From: Gnetum montanum
Taxonomy: Eukaryota > Streptophyta > Gnetopsida > Gnetales > Gnetaceae
Assembly (NCBI GenBank): GCA_015680685.1
Contig: MNCI01014407.1
Coordinates: 885,206-949,205, forward strand
Direction: 5' to 3'
Length of the DNA: 64,000 bases
Shown: positions 10,646-21,666 of the stretch, one piece after another
Numbering within the stretch: the first letter of the stretch is position 1
Layout: each line of letters starts with the position of its first letter
The notes under the pieces: model-generated
Told to the model about the DNA's origin: nothing
The model's database searches: none
Seen by the model: only the letters and a program-made list of their open reading frames with translations
Position numbers and translations under genes: made by a program

Positions 10646-11464
10646 TGATGGGACGTGACATCGCATGGGCTGCGATATCGCGTCCACAATATCACGTCTA
10701 CCACAATATCACGTACGCGATATCACAATCCATCGCAATGTCTATAAATAAGAAGCAGCTCTCCCTTGTTTTACAAAATACGTTAGATTATAGCGAAACT
10801 CTGGTATTTTGATCCCTCCAGAGATAGATTATTTTCTAGTTTCTGCCCGTAGTGTGGTGAATGTAATTGTACGGCATCCTTTATTCGAATGTGACATACT
10901 TGGACATGCACATGACCAGTAATAAAGATTGAGATTACTTCATCATTTCAGCATTCACTATATTTATTTATTTATTTAATTGTTATTTACTACTTTCCTA
11001 ATTAGTCTCTCCCACCCTTATCTCCTAGTAACACGGAATGAGTACGACTTGATTACAAGCATTTAAGTGTGACTACTTGGTAACCCAGTGGCGTACCTAG
11101 GATCTGCGCTTGGTAATCCCAGTGGTAGTCATGCACGAAGTCCAAGATATGTACGGATGATCAAGGAATAGATACTCACACACTTAGGCTAGATTAGATT
11201 CTCTTACCCTCTCTCTCCTAGATTAGTTAATTTAATATTACTTTCCACAGGAGTAGCATTAGATAGGAAACCCATCATACAGCTCACTCTTGACTAAACC
11301 ATACGTGACAAATATAATACTAGTCCAAGTGGGAAGACAGTGAACTACGACCTAAGGCTAATTGTCTAGGTGCCACAACTAGTCTGTCTGCAGAGTTCGA
11401 TCAGATCGCGCGTGAAAACGCTCGTATTCATATGGTTGAGTGTAGGGTACCTCGCCACTCATCA
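10646..11464 (+). repeat. 3' LTR of element C (819 bp), preceded by polypurine tract
   Basis: CATGGGGGTA (10636-10645) is the polypurine tract, identical to the one before the 3' LTR of F. The LTR starts TGATGGG and ends CTCATCA. Palindromes are mostly decayed (GCGATATCGC once, plus ACAATATCAC and GCGATATCAC forms). TATAAATA follows at about 10743. TSD CTTTC follows at 11465. Confidence 0.88.
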
Positions 11465-11729
11465 CTTTCCATTATCTATTAGTTTAATTACTTTACCTTT
11501 TTATTGTCATCAGGAGTAGCATAAAATTAGAAGCAACATCATATGCCTCACTTTGGACTAAACCATTCATGATAAAGTTACCATTAGTCCAAGTGGGAAG
11601 ACAACGAACTGTGATCAAGGCATAATGATCTAGATTCCACAACTAGTCCCATCCACAGAATTTGACTAGATTGTGCATGAACACTTGTGATTCATATGGT
11701 TGACTGTAGGGGTACCTCACCACTCATCA
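11465..11729 (+). repeat. Right part of older LTR D
   Basis: This continues the LTR interrupted at 2856 by element C (CTTTC repeated here). It keeps the family-specific end: CATATGGTTGACTGTAGG, GGTACCTCACCACTCATCA. No primer site follows, so D is a solo LTR or the 3' LTR of an element lying left of the window. Its own target duplication would be catat (11730-11734). Confidence 0.75.
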
Positions 11730-11734
11730 CATAT

Positions 11735-13160
11735 GTTTATGTAAGTTAGGCCAATGGATATCAAAGGCACCTAACGTTAAAACTATAGTAGAAGATCCAA
11801 TTTTATTCAACATTGATATTAATTGTATGCAACATTTTGACTAGTAAGTTCATGTACCTCGCAAAGTAGAACTAAATCGTACAATTTCATTAGCGAAACT
11901 CTTGCTTGGATCCTTGCATAATCATTCTTTTAACTTATTAATATGTATTAGCATTTGATTTAAATTCCTTTTAATGAAATTCAAGGCTATGTTTTGTGCA
12001 TGATCTCTCATAATCATGTTAAAAATATAGTACCTAAATCTAGGATGTCTTGAAAACCTTCCATATTTATACAATGAAAGATGTTTTTTCATATTCATGT
12101 AATCGAACTTGCTTAGTTCTTAAGTCATAGAGATCACATTTTCCTATAGGAAAGAAAGTAGGAAAAGCCACACCAAATAAGCCAGGATAAAAATATTCAT
12201 TTGATGGAGTTTTATCTATTGTTGTACTTTCATCATAAATTTCTTCATAATCATCATTATTTATTATATTTGATTCAATGTTATTTGATTCATCTTCTAA
12301 TTTATTAATATTAATTATTTGAACTTTATCAGTGAATCTTACATCATTGTTTTCTAGAAGTTTTTCAATACTTTCCAAATCTATTTCAACATCTTGGTAA
12401 AACTTATCATTGTGAATTTACATTTTAACACTGCTAGTCCTCTTGCTTTGTTAACAATAAAATCATATGTTCCACTAAAATGATCTTTTCTTTAAACAAT
12501 AATCAATGATAACTCTTGTAATTTTCGAGATAGGTTTTTTGCTACCTCTTCTACCTGTTGTGAAAAGCTTATTGTATGACCTTTATATTTTAGTTGACCT
12601 CCACAAGCATGTATAACTTGAATTATGGGATTGAGGCTCACAATTAACATTTCTTCAACTTGGGTTAATACTTGAAGTTCACATGTTTGTTCTCCAGGAT
12701 CCATATTATTTAATATAGAAAAATGTTTAAGATAGTTTTCTTTTTTACATCTTTGAGATTTGAATATGATATCTTTCTTAGTACGCAACATCACAAATTT
12801 TTTTTCATTACATGTTTTACATTCAAATTTATTTGAAATAGTTTGTAGACTATTTTGAAATCTTAATTGAGCATTTCTAATATTTTGTTTGTCTTCATAT
12901 TTAAAATTTTTCAAATTTTTTGAAAGCTTATTTCTTACATGGTTTGGTTGAGTTCGTATAATTTTTTTTAGTTTTTGTAAACTTATTTGATCATTAGATT
13001 TTGCTAATGTGACATTATTTAGTTTAATCTCTTCTCTTTGCATTAGCATAAAGGGTGAGCTTTCATTAGTGTTAGTTATTAGTTTTTTGTCATTTCTTAT
13101 ATTTGATTGCTAAATTCTTTCATGTTTTCTTACTATTTCTAACTCTTCATTATTCATGCT
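11735..13160 (-). pseudogene. Helitron Rep-helicase gene fragment (N-terminal part), decayed
   Basis: Reading minus, a stretch at 13049-12492 ends in a block with NNMDPGEQ, LTQVEEMLIVSLNPII and GGQLKYKGHTISF. This is the conserved region before the helitron helicase-like domain of plant Helitron proteins. The next segment (12378-12067) has LFGVAFPTFFPIGKCDL and VRLHEYEK. After frame breaks come RHPRFRYYIFNMI and, near 11745-11790, LGAFDIHWPNLH, like the ADIHWPEL-type helicase-like motif. The Rep catalytic and helicase domains are missing: LTR D truncates the coding region at its 3' side. It would have acted in rolling-circle transposition. Confidence 0.75.
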
Positions 13161-15335
13161 ATTTCTTTTTGTTTGTTTCCGTACACAAAAATATTATGTT
13201 CTTTTAGCACACATAATATTATTTAATATTTGACTTTTACTAAACAAATGAAAAAAATAATATTGATAACTTACAATTTTGTAAAATCAACACTATTATT
13301 TATGATAATTAAAAATCAAAATTTTATTCTACTAGAAATATTTCTTTACTACTTAGTTTTCATTATATTCAAATGTCTTATTAGTGAAACCTTTTTTGAA
13401 AAGTTTGTAATCCAAATACCAATAGCTCTAATAACTTATAGTACCTAAAATATTTCACCAAAAAAGATTGTCTAATTACTTCAATGACTACATGAAAAAC
13501 AAGTATCTTTTGAATAAAACAAGAACATAAAATGTTCAATAACCTACTAGGTAACTAATAACATCTGTATATATCTTAGTATGTGCTAGGAAAATTTGTG
13601 CAATGATAAGTGAATAAGCCAACATCAAAACTAGTCCTCCAAGTACCCAAAGAGTGTAATTATAGATAAGATGCAATAGACATAGACTACAATATTTGAA
13701 AGTTTAACAGAAATTGCAATAACAACTGATCGAATATCTTTCAAAATTCATCTTTTTCTAAAAGAGCAATACAATTATGGGATAGCATCAATGATATAAG
13801 ACATCAAAAAGAAAGAAAGCTTAAGATTGATGATAGTCTAATATTTCACTTTAAAATTGTACACTCAAAGAAACCTTTGAAAATATGCATAACCAATAAA
13901 TTTACTAAAAGTGAAGAATTAAAATGATTAAATTCCATTACAATGGTAAAGTAAATTTTCAAACAAAAGCCAAAATTTTCTCCAATGCCATGTTTGGTAA
14001 AGGATTACAAACTTGCATTGTCAAACCTCCCACAAGCAAATTATCAAGTTTAAGTGGCCAAATTTGAGTGAATAATAACTAAAATGAGGATAGTTTTCAT
14101 AATGTGTTGGCAAATAAGCTTAACGATGAATTCTAGATTAACACAACTTTTCAAAATTTATTGATATGCTTTGTCCCGTACAAATTAGAACATGGAAAAC
14201 TTCTATATCTACTTATAGTTAAGTAACATAGTCCTTAGTTTTCTTGCCACATTAGAATCAACACTAAATTTAGCACATGATTTAGCATAGAAAGAATAAC
14301 TTATGAACTTAAATTTGTTATATAAAAATGTAACATTTCCATGGAGAAAAATGAAGGCAAACATGCCTTCACATGCAAGTATTGTATGCAAGATGGCACA
14401 CATGTAATCTTTGCCAAATAAAAATAAGATTCATGTGGAGATTTTATCAATAAAGATAAGATTCCTATGGAAATGTTATCTTTTCATACTTAGCCCTGTA
14501 ATACGCCTCATTTTTCTTAATGAATTACACCACCGATAGTAGTGAGCCAGACTCGTTTAAACACGATGCATATATGGCTACATCAATGGCCTACAAAATA
14601 CTTGCTAATACTTGAAAATCCAAGTTCCATTTTGTTATAATTTCGAAAATTTCTTTGAGCTTAGGAGCCATGACCAAGTCTCATCAACTAGTCCTGGTTC
14701 TAGCTCTTATTGATTATGGCCTTATGCTTTGTAGGAGAAGCACTAGTAAAGAAGGCCAAAGTCTATGATAGAGGATAGGAGTTCAAAGGAAAGTACTACT
14801 GTAACAAAATCATCTCCCAATTTTTCACAATGGATTAGTTTGAAAATCTATTTTAGAAGAGGAATAACAAAGTGGTAAATGCAATAGATTTCTAGGACTA
14901 TTGCTCCTTCATCACTACCTCTACCCAATTCCAAGACATTGGCTTCCATACTACCAAAGGCTTCCTAATGCAATAGCTTGAGTTTGCTACAATTTTTGCC
15001 CACATTGCATCTAAAACCAATTGTAAGATCACCCACTCTCTATCCCTATGATTGTTTTCTTATGTTTTGTGGGTGTTTGGTTTTACTTATGGTTCTTGAA
15101 AACCCATTTTGTATTTCCTTCTATTAGTTTTTGTCTAAGATTCACTATTTTTCTCTATGTGGAATCTTAGGCTTCTAGTAATTTGGAGCATTGTTGATCA
15201 AAGCTTTATGGATTCAATGAAGCAAAAAGATCAACAATTGTTCGTTGGCCCACAATACTAGTCTTCAAAAGGCATGTATAATGTGGGGTCGATTATACAA
15301 GTGGTAATTTTCAAGATCCTCAACTAAGCCCTAAC
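13161..15335. other. AT-rich intergenic spacer
   Basis: No gene, RNA gene or recognisable transposon domain is seen on either strand; short open frames are incidental. Upstream parts of the Helitron may extend into the first few hundred bases. The end (15330-15335) carries the ctaac target site of element E. Confidence 0.5.
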
Positions 15336-15911
15336 TATGAGAGAGGTCCTAGGATGGAGGTTCTCCTAGTCTCTTCCCATGGTTTGGGGACCATGGAACA
15401 CTCTGATGTGTCCTTAAGTAGCACTCAAGTGTTAGAAAATCCATCCTAGCTTGGTAGTACCAAGCTAGTAGTAAGACTCTCTCCTATTGCATCCCTTTCT
15501 AAGTCCTCTTCATACTACCCTTACACGGAGAACTACATGGCCATGATTCTATCGTGGTCACAAATATGTAGGTAGCCAAGATTGGATAGTTCTAGTATGG
15601 TTCCTTATCAAACCTTGTACTAGATCATGAGGGATTTGTGGATGAGGCATCCCTTGTAGATACATCATCTCCTCTTCCATAGATGATGTCTATAGGGTTG
15701 CTTATGTACTTACTTACTAAGTCCTCATTCGGTGTCTAGAGGTTTTCCTTTAGGTGCATCCTCTCTTATTTAGAATTTGTTGTGTTGCTTGCTCCCTTCT
15801 AAGGATTACTTGCTTGTTTAGAGGCATATCCCCCAAGTCTTCCGCCCTAGATCCGATAGATCTAAAGGAATTCCTTAGGGTTCCAAACAACATTAGGGCA
15901 ACATTGTTACA
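15336..15911 (+). repeat. 5' LTR of element E
   Basis: It starts TATGAGAG, probably a mutated TGTGAGAG as in the other copy, and ends GTTACA. Blocks such as GTCCTAGGATGGAGGTTCTC and CTAGATCATGAGGG recur in the 3' LTR. Confidence 0.78.
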
Positions 15912-15913
15912 GG

Positions 15914-15926
15914 TGGTATCAAAGTG
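15914..15926 (+). other. Primer-binding site of element E
   Basis: TGGTATCAAAGTG lies two bases after the LTR. It resembles the initiator-methionine tRNA primer site TGGTATCAGAGC used by many plant LTR elements, with one or two changes. Confidence 0.7.
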
Positions 15927-18900
15927 TTTTTGTACTTTGTTGTGACAAGTGTGTACCCTCCAGTGGGTTATACCTTTGAGGTTTCTTATGTATGGTCCTT
16001 CCAGATATATAGCCTAATGATATAAGGTCATACCCTCATGTCTCCTTTGAAGAGTTACCTTATGGTAAGACTCTTAAGCTTTTCATTATGGGGTCGATGT
16101 TATGATATTAGCAGCCCATGTATGTTGTTCTTAGTAAGAGGATGTATACAATTGCATTGTGATGTTGTCCTCCACTGATTGACTTGTGGTTGAACTAGTT
16201 ACAGTTTTACTTTGATATGGTAGAGGAGAATTCTATTGGCAACTTATAAATTGTTGTTGCTTAAGGAGCTCTCATCTTTGGTCTCTAGTGATTCATCTGG
16301 GATGAATTGGACCTAGTCTCCACTTTGGTCTTCATACAAATGACATGTATCAAGATGGCATTAATTGGATTATGCAAGATGTGGTATCCTTGCAACCTCG
16401 TTTACCTTAGATACAATGAGTGTGGAAATTACAAATTAGAACATGCTAGTTCCCAAGTACCTCAAGATGGAGGGCCTTTAAACATGTGCTTCTAGTGAGC
16501 CTTATTCTAGATGGATAAAGACCATTGCTGGTAGACTTCATACACTTGTGTTTGCGATTGTATATATGTCTAGTTGTGTAGATGTGTCTTTCCTTGGTTG
16601 TATTTTCAAATTCTACATGCATGTCCCTCTCGTCATGTCTATCATTCATTAATGCAAGGCTTTGTGCTCTACACTCAGCCATGACTTGTTGTTGGGATTG
16701 TTAAGAATGCATTTTAAGGTCATGTGTGTCATCCCCAAGATCAAATTGTTGTGGTCCTTATTTTGATAACTTCTTATGCTTCGAGTATGGTTTCCCTTAT
16801 TGTGAATCTTTTGGGTGTTGTGTTTTCTTGTTTGAGTTGGTTGTATTACCCTTAGTTTCATGGCATCACTTCTTTGGTTGGTGATATTTATTTGGGCATT
16901 TTGATTTGGAGATCTTCTAGAGTAGGTCATCCTATTGTTGGTTCTTGTTGAGACCCCACCTCTTTTAATGAGAATCTTCCCTTATGGATGCATTCTCTCT
17001 TTAATGTTGCTCTTTGTAATGAGAATTGGATCTTCATTGTTGAGACCTATTGTTAGTTAGACCATCATCTTCCTTCTCATGTTCTGAGTTGAGATAATGA
17101 TTTTCTAGTGCCCATGCCTCTTATGATTTTGTTGAGATTTTGATCCTGGTGGGAACTAGTGTCAATGGCTGGGAATGTTTGTTGTTTGTGAATCTTTGGA
17201 ATTTTGAGAGTGTTCCAAATCTCTCTCTCTCTATGTACATCATGATAAATTCTTGTGTGTGAGTGTTTCTAATTGACCCATCATGTTTTGCAAGATTGAT
17301 CTCTATGCATGTTGCTAAGGTCTTGCTCTCTATGATGTTGTGAGATTGATATTTCTCTATTGTATGATCATGCTTGATGGTTGTATATGAGGTTGATGTG
17401 CTTATCATGTTCCTAATAACTCCTCTATTTCTGAGTTGTTGTCTCAGCCCTACAAGTAGCACATGTTCAAAGATGTAGCTAATGGTGACCTCAGTTGATT
17501 CTATGAGCACTATGTCTATGGGAAAGATATGTGCTCTTGAGGCCTTTATGAATTGGTTACGTGGTCTTGAAATCCCTACATTGGGTTGTGGATTTATCAA
17601 TACCCTTATTGTGGTGGAGCAGTAGGTACATCATGATTTGTTTACCTCTCAATGCTAGGTGGGCACTAATAGAGGACGATGATCCATCCTAGATCCTACA
17701 GATATTGGGTTAGCAAATGGCATAGAACAGTATCCTTGGCCATGCCAGATATTGATGGGCTAGAAGTGGCCAATGCCTTGAGGTCCCACTATGGCATGTG
17801 GTGGATTCTCATATGGCATTTGACATTATTTGATTATTGCATTCATGTCCTAGTTTGTTTTCTTTCAATGGCAATCTTGCCATGGGTGTAGTGCTATAAT
17901 TGTCCATGTACATGTAGAGACAGAGACAAGTTTTTCTCATAATAGCATGATGTAACTTTGGTATTGCTCATGGTGGCCTAAACCTTTCAACTGAGGATGG
18001 GCTCAGGTAGTTTGTCCTATAGCCTCCTAGACCTAGGTAGCATTCCCTAATGTCATGTATTATGCTTACCAAATGTATTTCTATCCTTGAGTATGTAATA
18101 TTGTAATGTTATGATGTATTTAGTGACAGATCATTACATAGAAGTGCTAGATGTTGTTTCCCTATGTGAATCAGTTGTTTCCTTATTGTAGGCCTTTGCC
18201 AAACCTTATGACAAGGGCAAACTTGATGTATGATGTTTTCCTATGCTTATCCATGAAGCATCTTCTCTCTATGTTTTGAAAGCATCCTTTATTCCTTGAA
18301 ATGAGATCTTCTAAAAGCTCTATGAAAAATCTTGTAATAAGGGGGCCAAGGCATGTTCTTGCCTATGGTGCTCTCAAACTAATGCTTTGTATTCTGGTGA
18401 TCTTAGCATGCCTTGATGGTATGTCCTTTGGTGAGCATTCTTGAGATAGCATAAGTTGTTAAACTCCTCTTTTTTGATTTCTTGATTGATAAGAAATCTT
18501 AGTCACATGTGATTGATGGTGGAATGTAGCCTAAAATTCAAACAAATTAGTTCAATGAACTTGATCTTGATAGTGGGTGGTTTGTGATGGTTATGTAAAT
18601 TGCAATGGTAGACTAAATATTCAAATCTAAGGTGATGTTTTCATGACTAGCTATAGGGTAGAGTTGAGTTCTAGGTATCGGTACTTAGACTCCTTCTCCC
18701 ATGGTTGGATGTGATCTTTGAGGTAGTTTTTGCAAGTGTTGGGATGGTGGTCCATCCTTGAACAAATGGTGTTACAGTTACACAAATTGTTGTTTTCTCT
18801 TAGAGGCCCTACATGGTGGACCTATATTTGCTAAAAAAAACTTAAGCCTACACTCTCATGTCTAGGGGCTTATGATGCCTTTATGGACCATGGTGTATCA

Positions 18901-21119
18901 CCCCATCTCTTTGGTGTATCCTTGATTATTTTAGTGTCCCAACCTCTCTAGTGGGATAGGATGACTGAGCACTCTATTACATAGTGATTCTCTAGCCATA
19001 TGCCCATTCTCCATTCCAATGGATACCTTCTTTAGTTTCCGACAAAATAATGTAGGTTGTATTGAGACAGTTGTTCCATAGATTAGATTCAAAAGCAGTT
19101 GATGTCTAGAGCTTCTTCCAAGCAATGGTCCCAAGTGCCTGAACTCTTGGGGCTAGTTTTTAGAGACAGAATATTGTTACTGTATTTGAATTCATGGAAT
19201 CTCCCTTATGAGACCATGTGGTTGAAGTAGGCTTGATGTATATACCCCTTCTCTTGTAAGCAAGGTGTGATCTCATGTACTCTCTCTTAGTTTCATGGCT
19301 CCAAAGGAACTTCCTTGTTAGGTCCTCTAGTAGACCTCCCTTATTGTAAATCCTTTGGGGATGAATCGTGGATTGTTTTGAATTGGTAGTTGATGATGGT
19401 AATGCCCATTCATTATAATTTCCACTTGTCTTGAGGATCTAGTCCTCCTATGGGCAAACTATTCTTGATGACTCTCGAGTTCATTGTTTGGATCCGATGG
19501 TAATAGGCTGTGGTGTGGCCTTGTGCACCACAATTGTTGTAAATGGGATGGATTGGTGTATATGAAATGAAAACCCAAACCTCCTATGGTGGAATGGAAT
19601 CCCTCTTTATAAAAGTTTGGGAGATGAACTCTTTGACTTGTTAAGTTGAGCTTTAAGGTGAAATCGAATGTGGGTAAGACCTATGAATCTATGTCTTCCC
19701 TCAACTGGTAGTGGTTTGATAATATTTTTGTGTTGGCTATGTGGACTACTTGGGCATGTATCATGGCTATGGTGCAGTTAGTTTATTGTCCCTTTTTTAT
19801 GGAAGAAACCTCACAATGAGGATCTTCCCTTCCAGTTGAAAAATCCAATGAAAGGTGTTGATTGTGAGTTGTGATCGTTCTTAGCATGGTAAGAAAGTTT
19901 AGATTCTAGGAACCTAGATGTTCCTTAGAAAATTCATGACATTAGTTGTCCACAAAGGTGATTCTACATGCTTCCTTGGACTAAGCATTCATAAAATGGT
20001 GCTTGTCTCACCTCTTAGAGTGGGAAGGACAACCCATAAGATGCAAGTGCAACTGATCCTTTCCCATAAGTTGGGCATAGCAATTGTAATGGACCATGTG
20101 GCAATGATTAGCATGAGACATGTTTAGAGGACTATCTTGGGGTTGGCTGCCGAACCCATCCTCCACTTGTCCAAGCACTTGAACAGGTGTTCTCAATGTT
20201 GGACATCCTCAAAGGATGCCAAAGATAAACTGGGTTAGGATGGTATGATAGCCTCTTGGAGAAGTTTTTCCAAACAAATTTTGGATCTTCTCTCTTACAA
20301 TGAATATGGGATAGTGTTGGATGATGAAATGTGGATTGCGGTGCTGGTGCGTCTACAGACAGCAAGGTCAAATTCAAGAGATCTGCCTTTGTACCTTGTT
20401 TCAAAGGGAGATCATGCTCAACTTCCCTTCTACCAGCCTAAACAAATGTTGATGTGGGAAAATGAAAGAAAATATGTGGATGGTATAGACGTGGTGATCC
20501 TATACATAGATGGTTGGACCAATGAGACCTCATGGATCTTGATGCTAGAAGTAGAACTTGGGATTCTTACAAGCTTGAGTTGATTGCAGAGACATGGCTC
20601 TTTGGGAGCATGTTCTCTCTCTTGGTTATGGTTTTCCAAGTCCATCACTAAGGTTACAAATGGTCTCGGTGAGCTTTCAAAATCGATGACAAAAAAAATC
20701 AAGGAAATCAATTAATGCCAACAAGCCATTTAGAACAAAACTCGACTAGACTTGTGGAAGAAGAGAACATGCTCTTGCATAGGTATGTGTCTATGCAGGA
20801 AGACAAGTCTCTAGACTTGATAAAGAATAGATCTAGGGGACGTCTTAGAGATGTTGGCCCTTTGGATTGAACTTATCCCTCTTGTCATAGAGTAGGGAAA
20901 GTTTTTGGGTTCCTCCAAGTGTCCTTTGCATTTCATGCAAGGCCTTGGATAAAAGGACGTATCAAGTGTTGGGGTTGGTACATTCCTTGAAGCCTAATGT
21001 TAGTTGAGTTGAGGGACTCCCTGGAGTTGACAAAGCTCCAAACCCATACTTGAAGTGTATTCTCAAAGTTATCCTAGGCTCCACTCCAAGGATGTTGCTT
21101 CTTTTGTGTGAGGGAGGAT

Positions 21120-21666
21120 TGTGAGAGTGGTCCTAGGATGGAGGTTCTCCTAGTCTCTCCCCATGGTTTGAGGACCATGGAACACTCTAATGTACCCTTG
21201 AGTGGCACTTAAGTGTTAGAAAACTCATCCCAGCTTGGTGGCACCAAGCCAGCAGCAGGACTCCCTCTTGTTGCATCCCTTTCTAAGTCCTCTTCATACT
21301 ACCCTCACATGGAGAACTACATGGCCCTGATTCTGTGGTAATCATAGATATATAGGTAGCCAAGATTGGATAGTTCTAGTGTAATGCCTTGCCAAACCTT
21401 GTACTAGATCATGAGGGGTTTGGGGGTGAGGCATCCCTTGTAGATACATCGTTTCCTTTTCCATTGATGATGTCTACAAGGTTGTTTGTGTACTTATTTG
21501 CTAAGTCTTTGTTCCGAGTTTAGCGGTTCTCCTTGAGGTGCATTCTCTCTTGTTCAGAAGCTTGTGTTGCTCACTCCCTTCCAAGGGTTGCATGCTTGTT
21601 TAGAGGCGTATCCCCAGATCTTCTGCCCAAATCCAATAGATCTAAGAAAATTCCTACGTTGTTACA
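21120..21666 (+). repeat. 3' LTR of element E
   Basis: It starts TGTGAGAGTGGTCC directly after a purine-rich tract (21109-21119) and ends GTTACA. Several small deletions relative to the 5' copy make it 29 bp shorter. Confidence 0.78.

Larger units (their letters stand above)
2857..11464 (+). mobile_element. Element C: gag-bearing, pol-less LTR retrotransposon with a second ORF
   Basis: The element is 8608 bp, flanked by perfect 5-bp target duplications CTTTC (2852-2856 and 11465-11469). It has two LTRs (2857-3688 and 10646-11464), a degenerate primer site and a CATGGGGGTA polypurine tract. Gag is recognisable. I found no RT, RNase H or integrase motif on either strand between gag and the 3' LTR. 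Instead there are a 3'-UTR-like block homologous to that of element F, an internal promoter-like block and a second coding region. It would depend on another element's pol. It resembles gag-only terminal-repeat elements (TR-GAG type) but with an added ORF. Confidence 0.85.
15336..21666 (+). mobile_element. Element E: old LTR retrotransposon without recognisable coding region
   Basis: The direct repeats 15336-15911 and 21120-21666 share the same block order, with many transitions between them (roughly 85% identity by eye). Both end GTTACA. The first is followed by a methionine-type primer site (15914-15926, TGGTATCAAAGTG). The second is preceded by a purine tract, GTGAGGGAGGA. Flanks ctaac (15331-15335) and ctact (21667-21671) look like a target duplication with one change. 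The 5.2-kb interior shows no gag or pol motif that I recognise, suggesting a large non-autonomous (LARD-like) element or extreme decay. Confidence 0.72.

Noticed and set aside
17121-17600. Minus-strand open frame of 159 codons inside element E
   Set aside because: No recognised domain, low-complexity surroundings and no support from strand or neighbours; probably chance.
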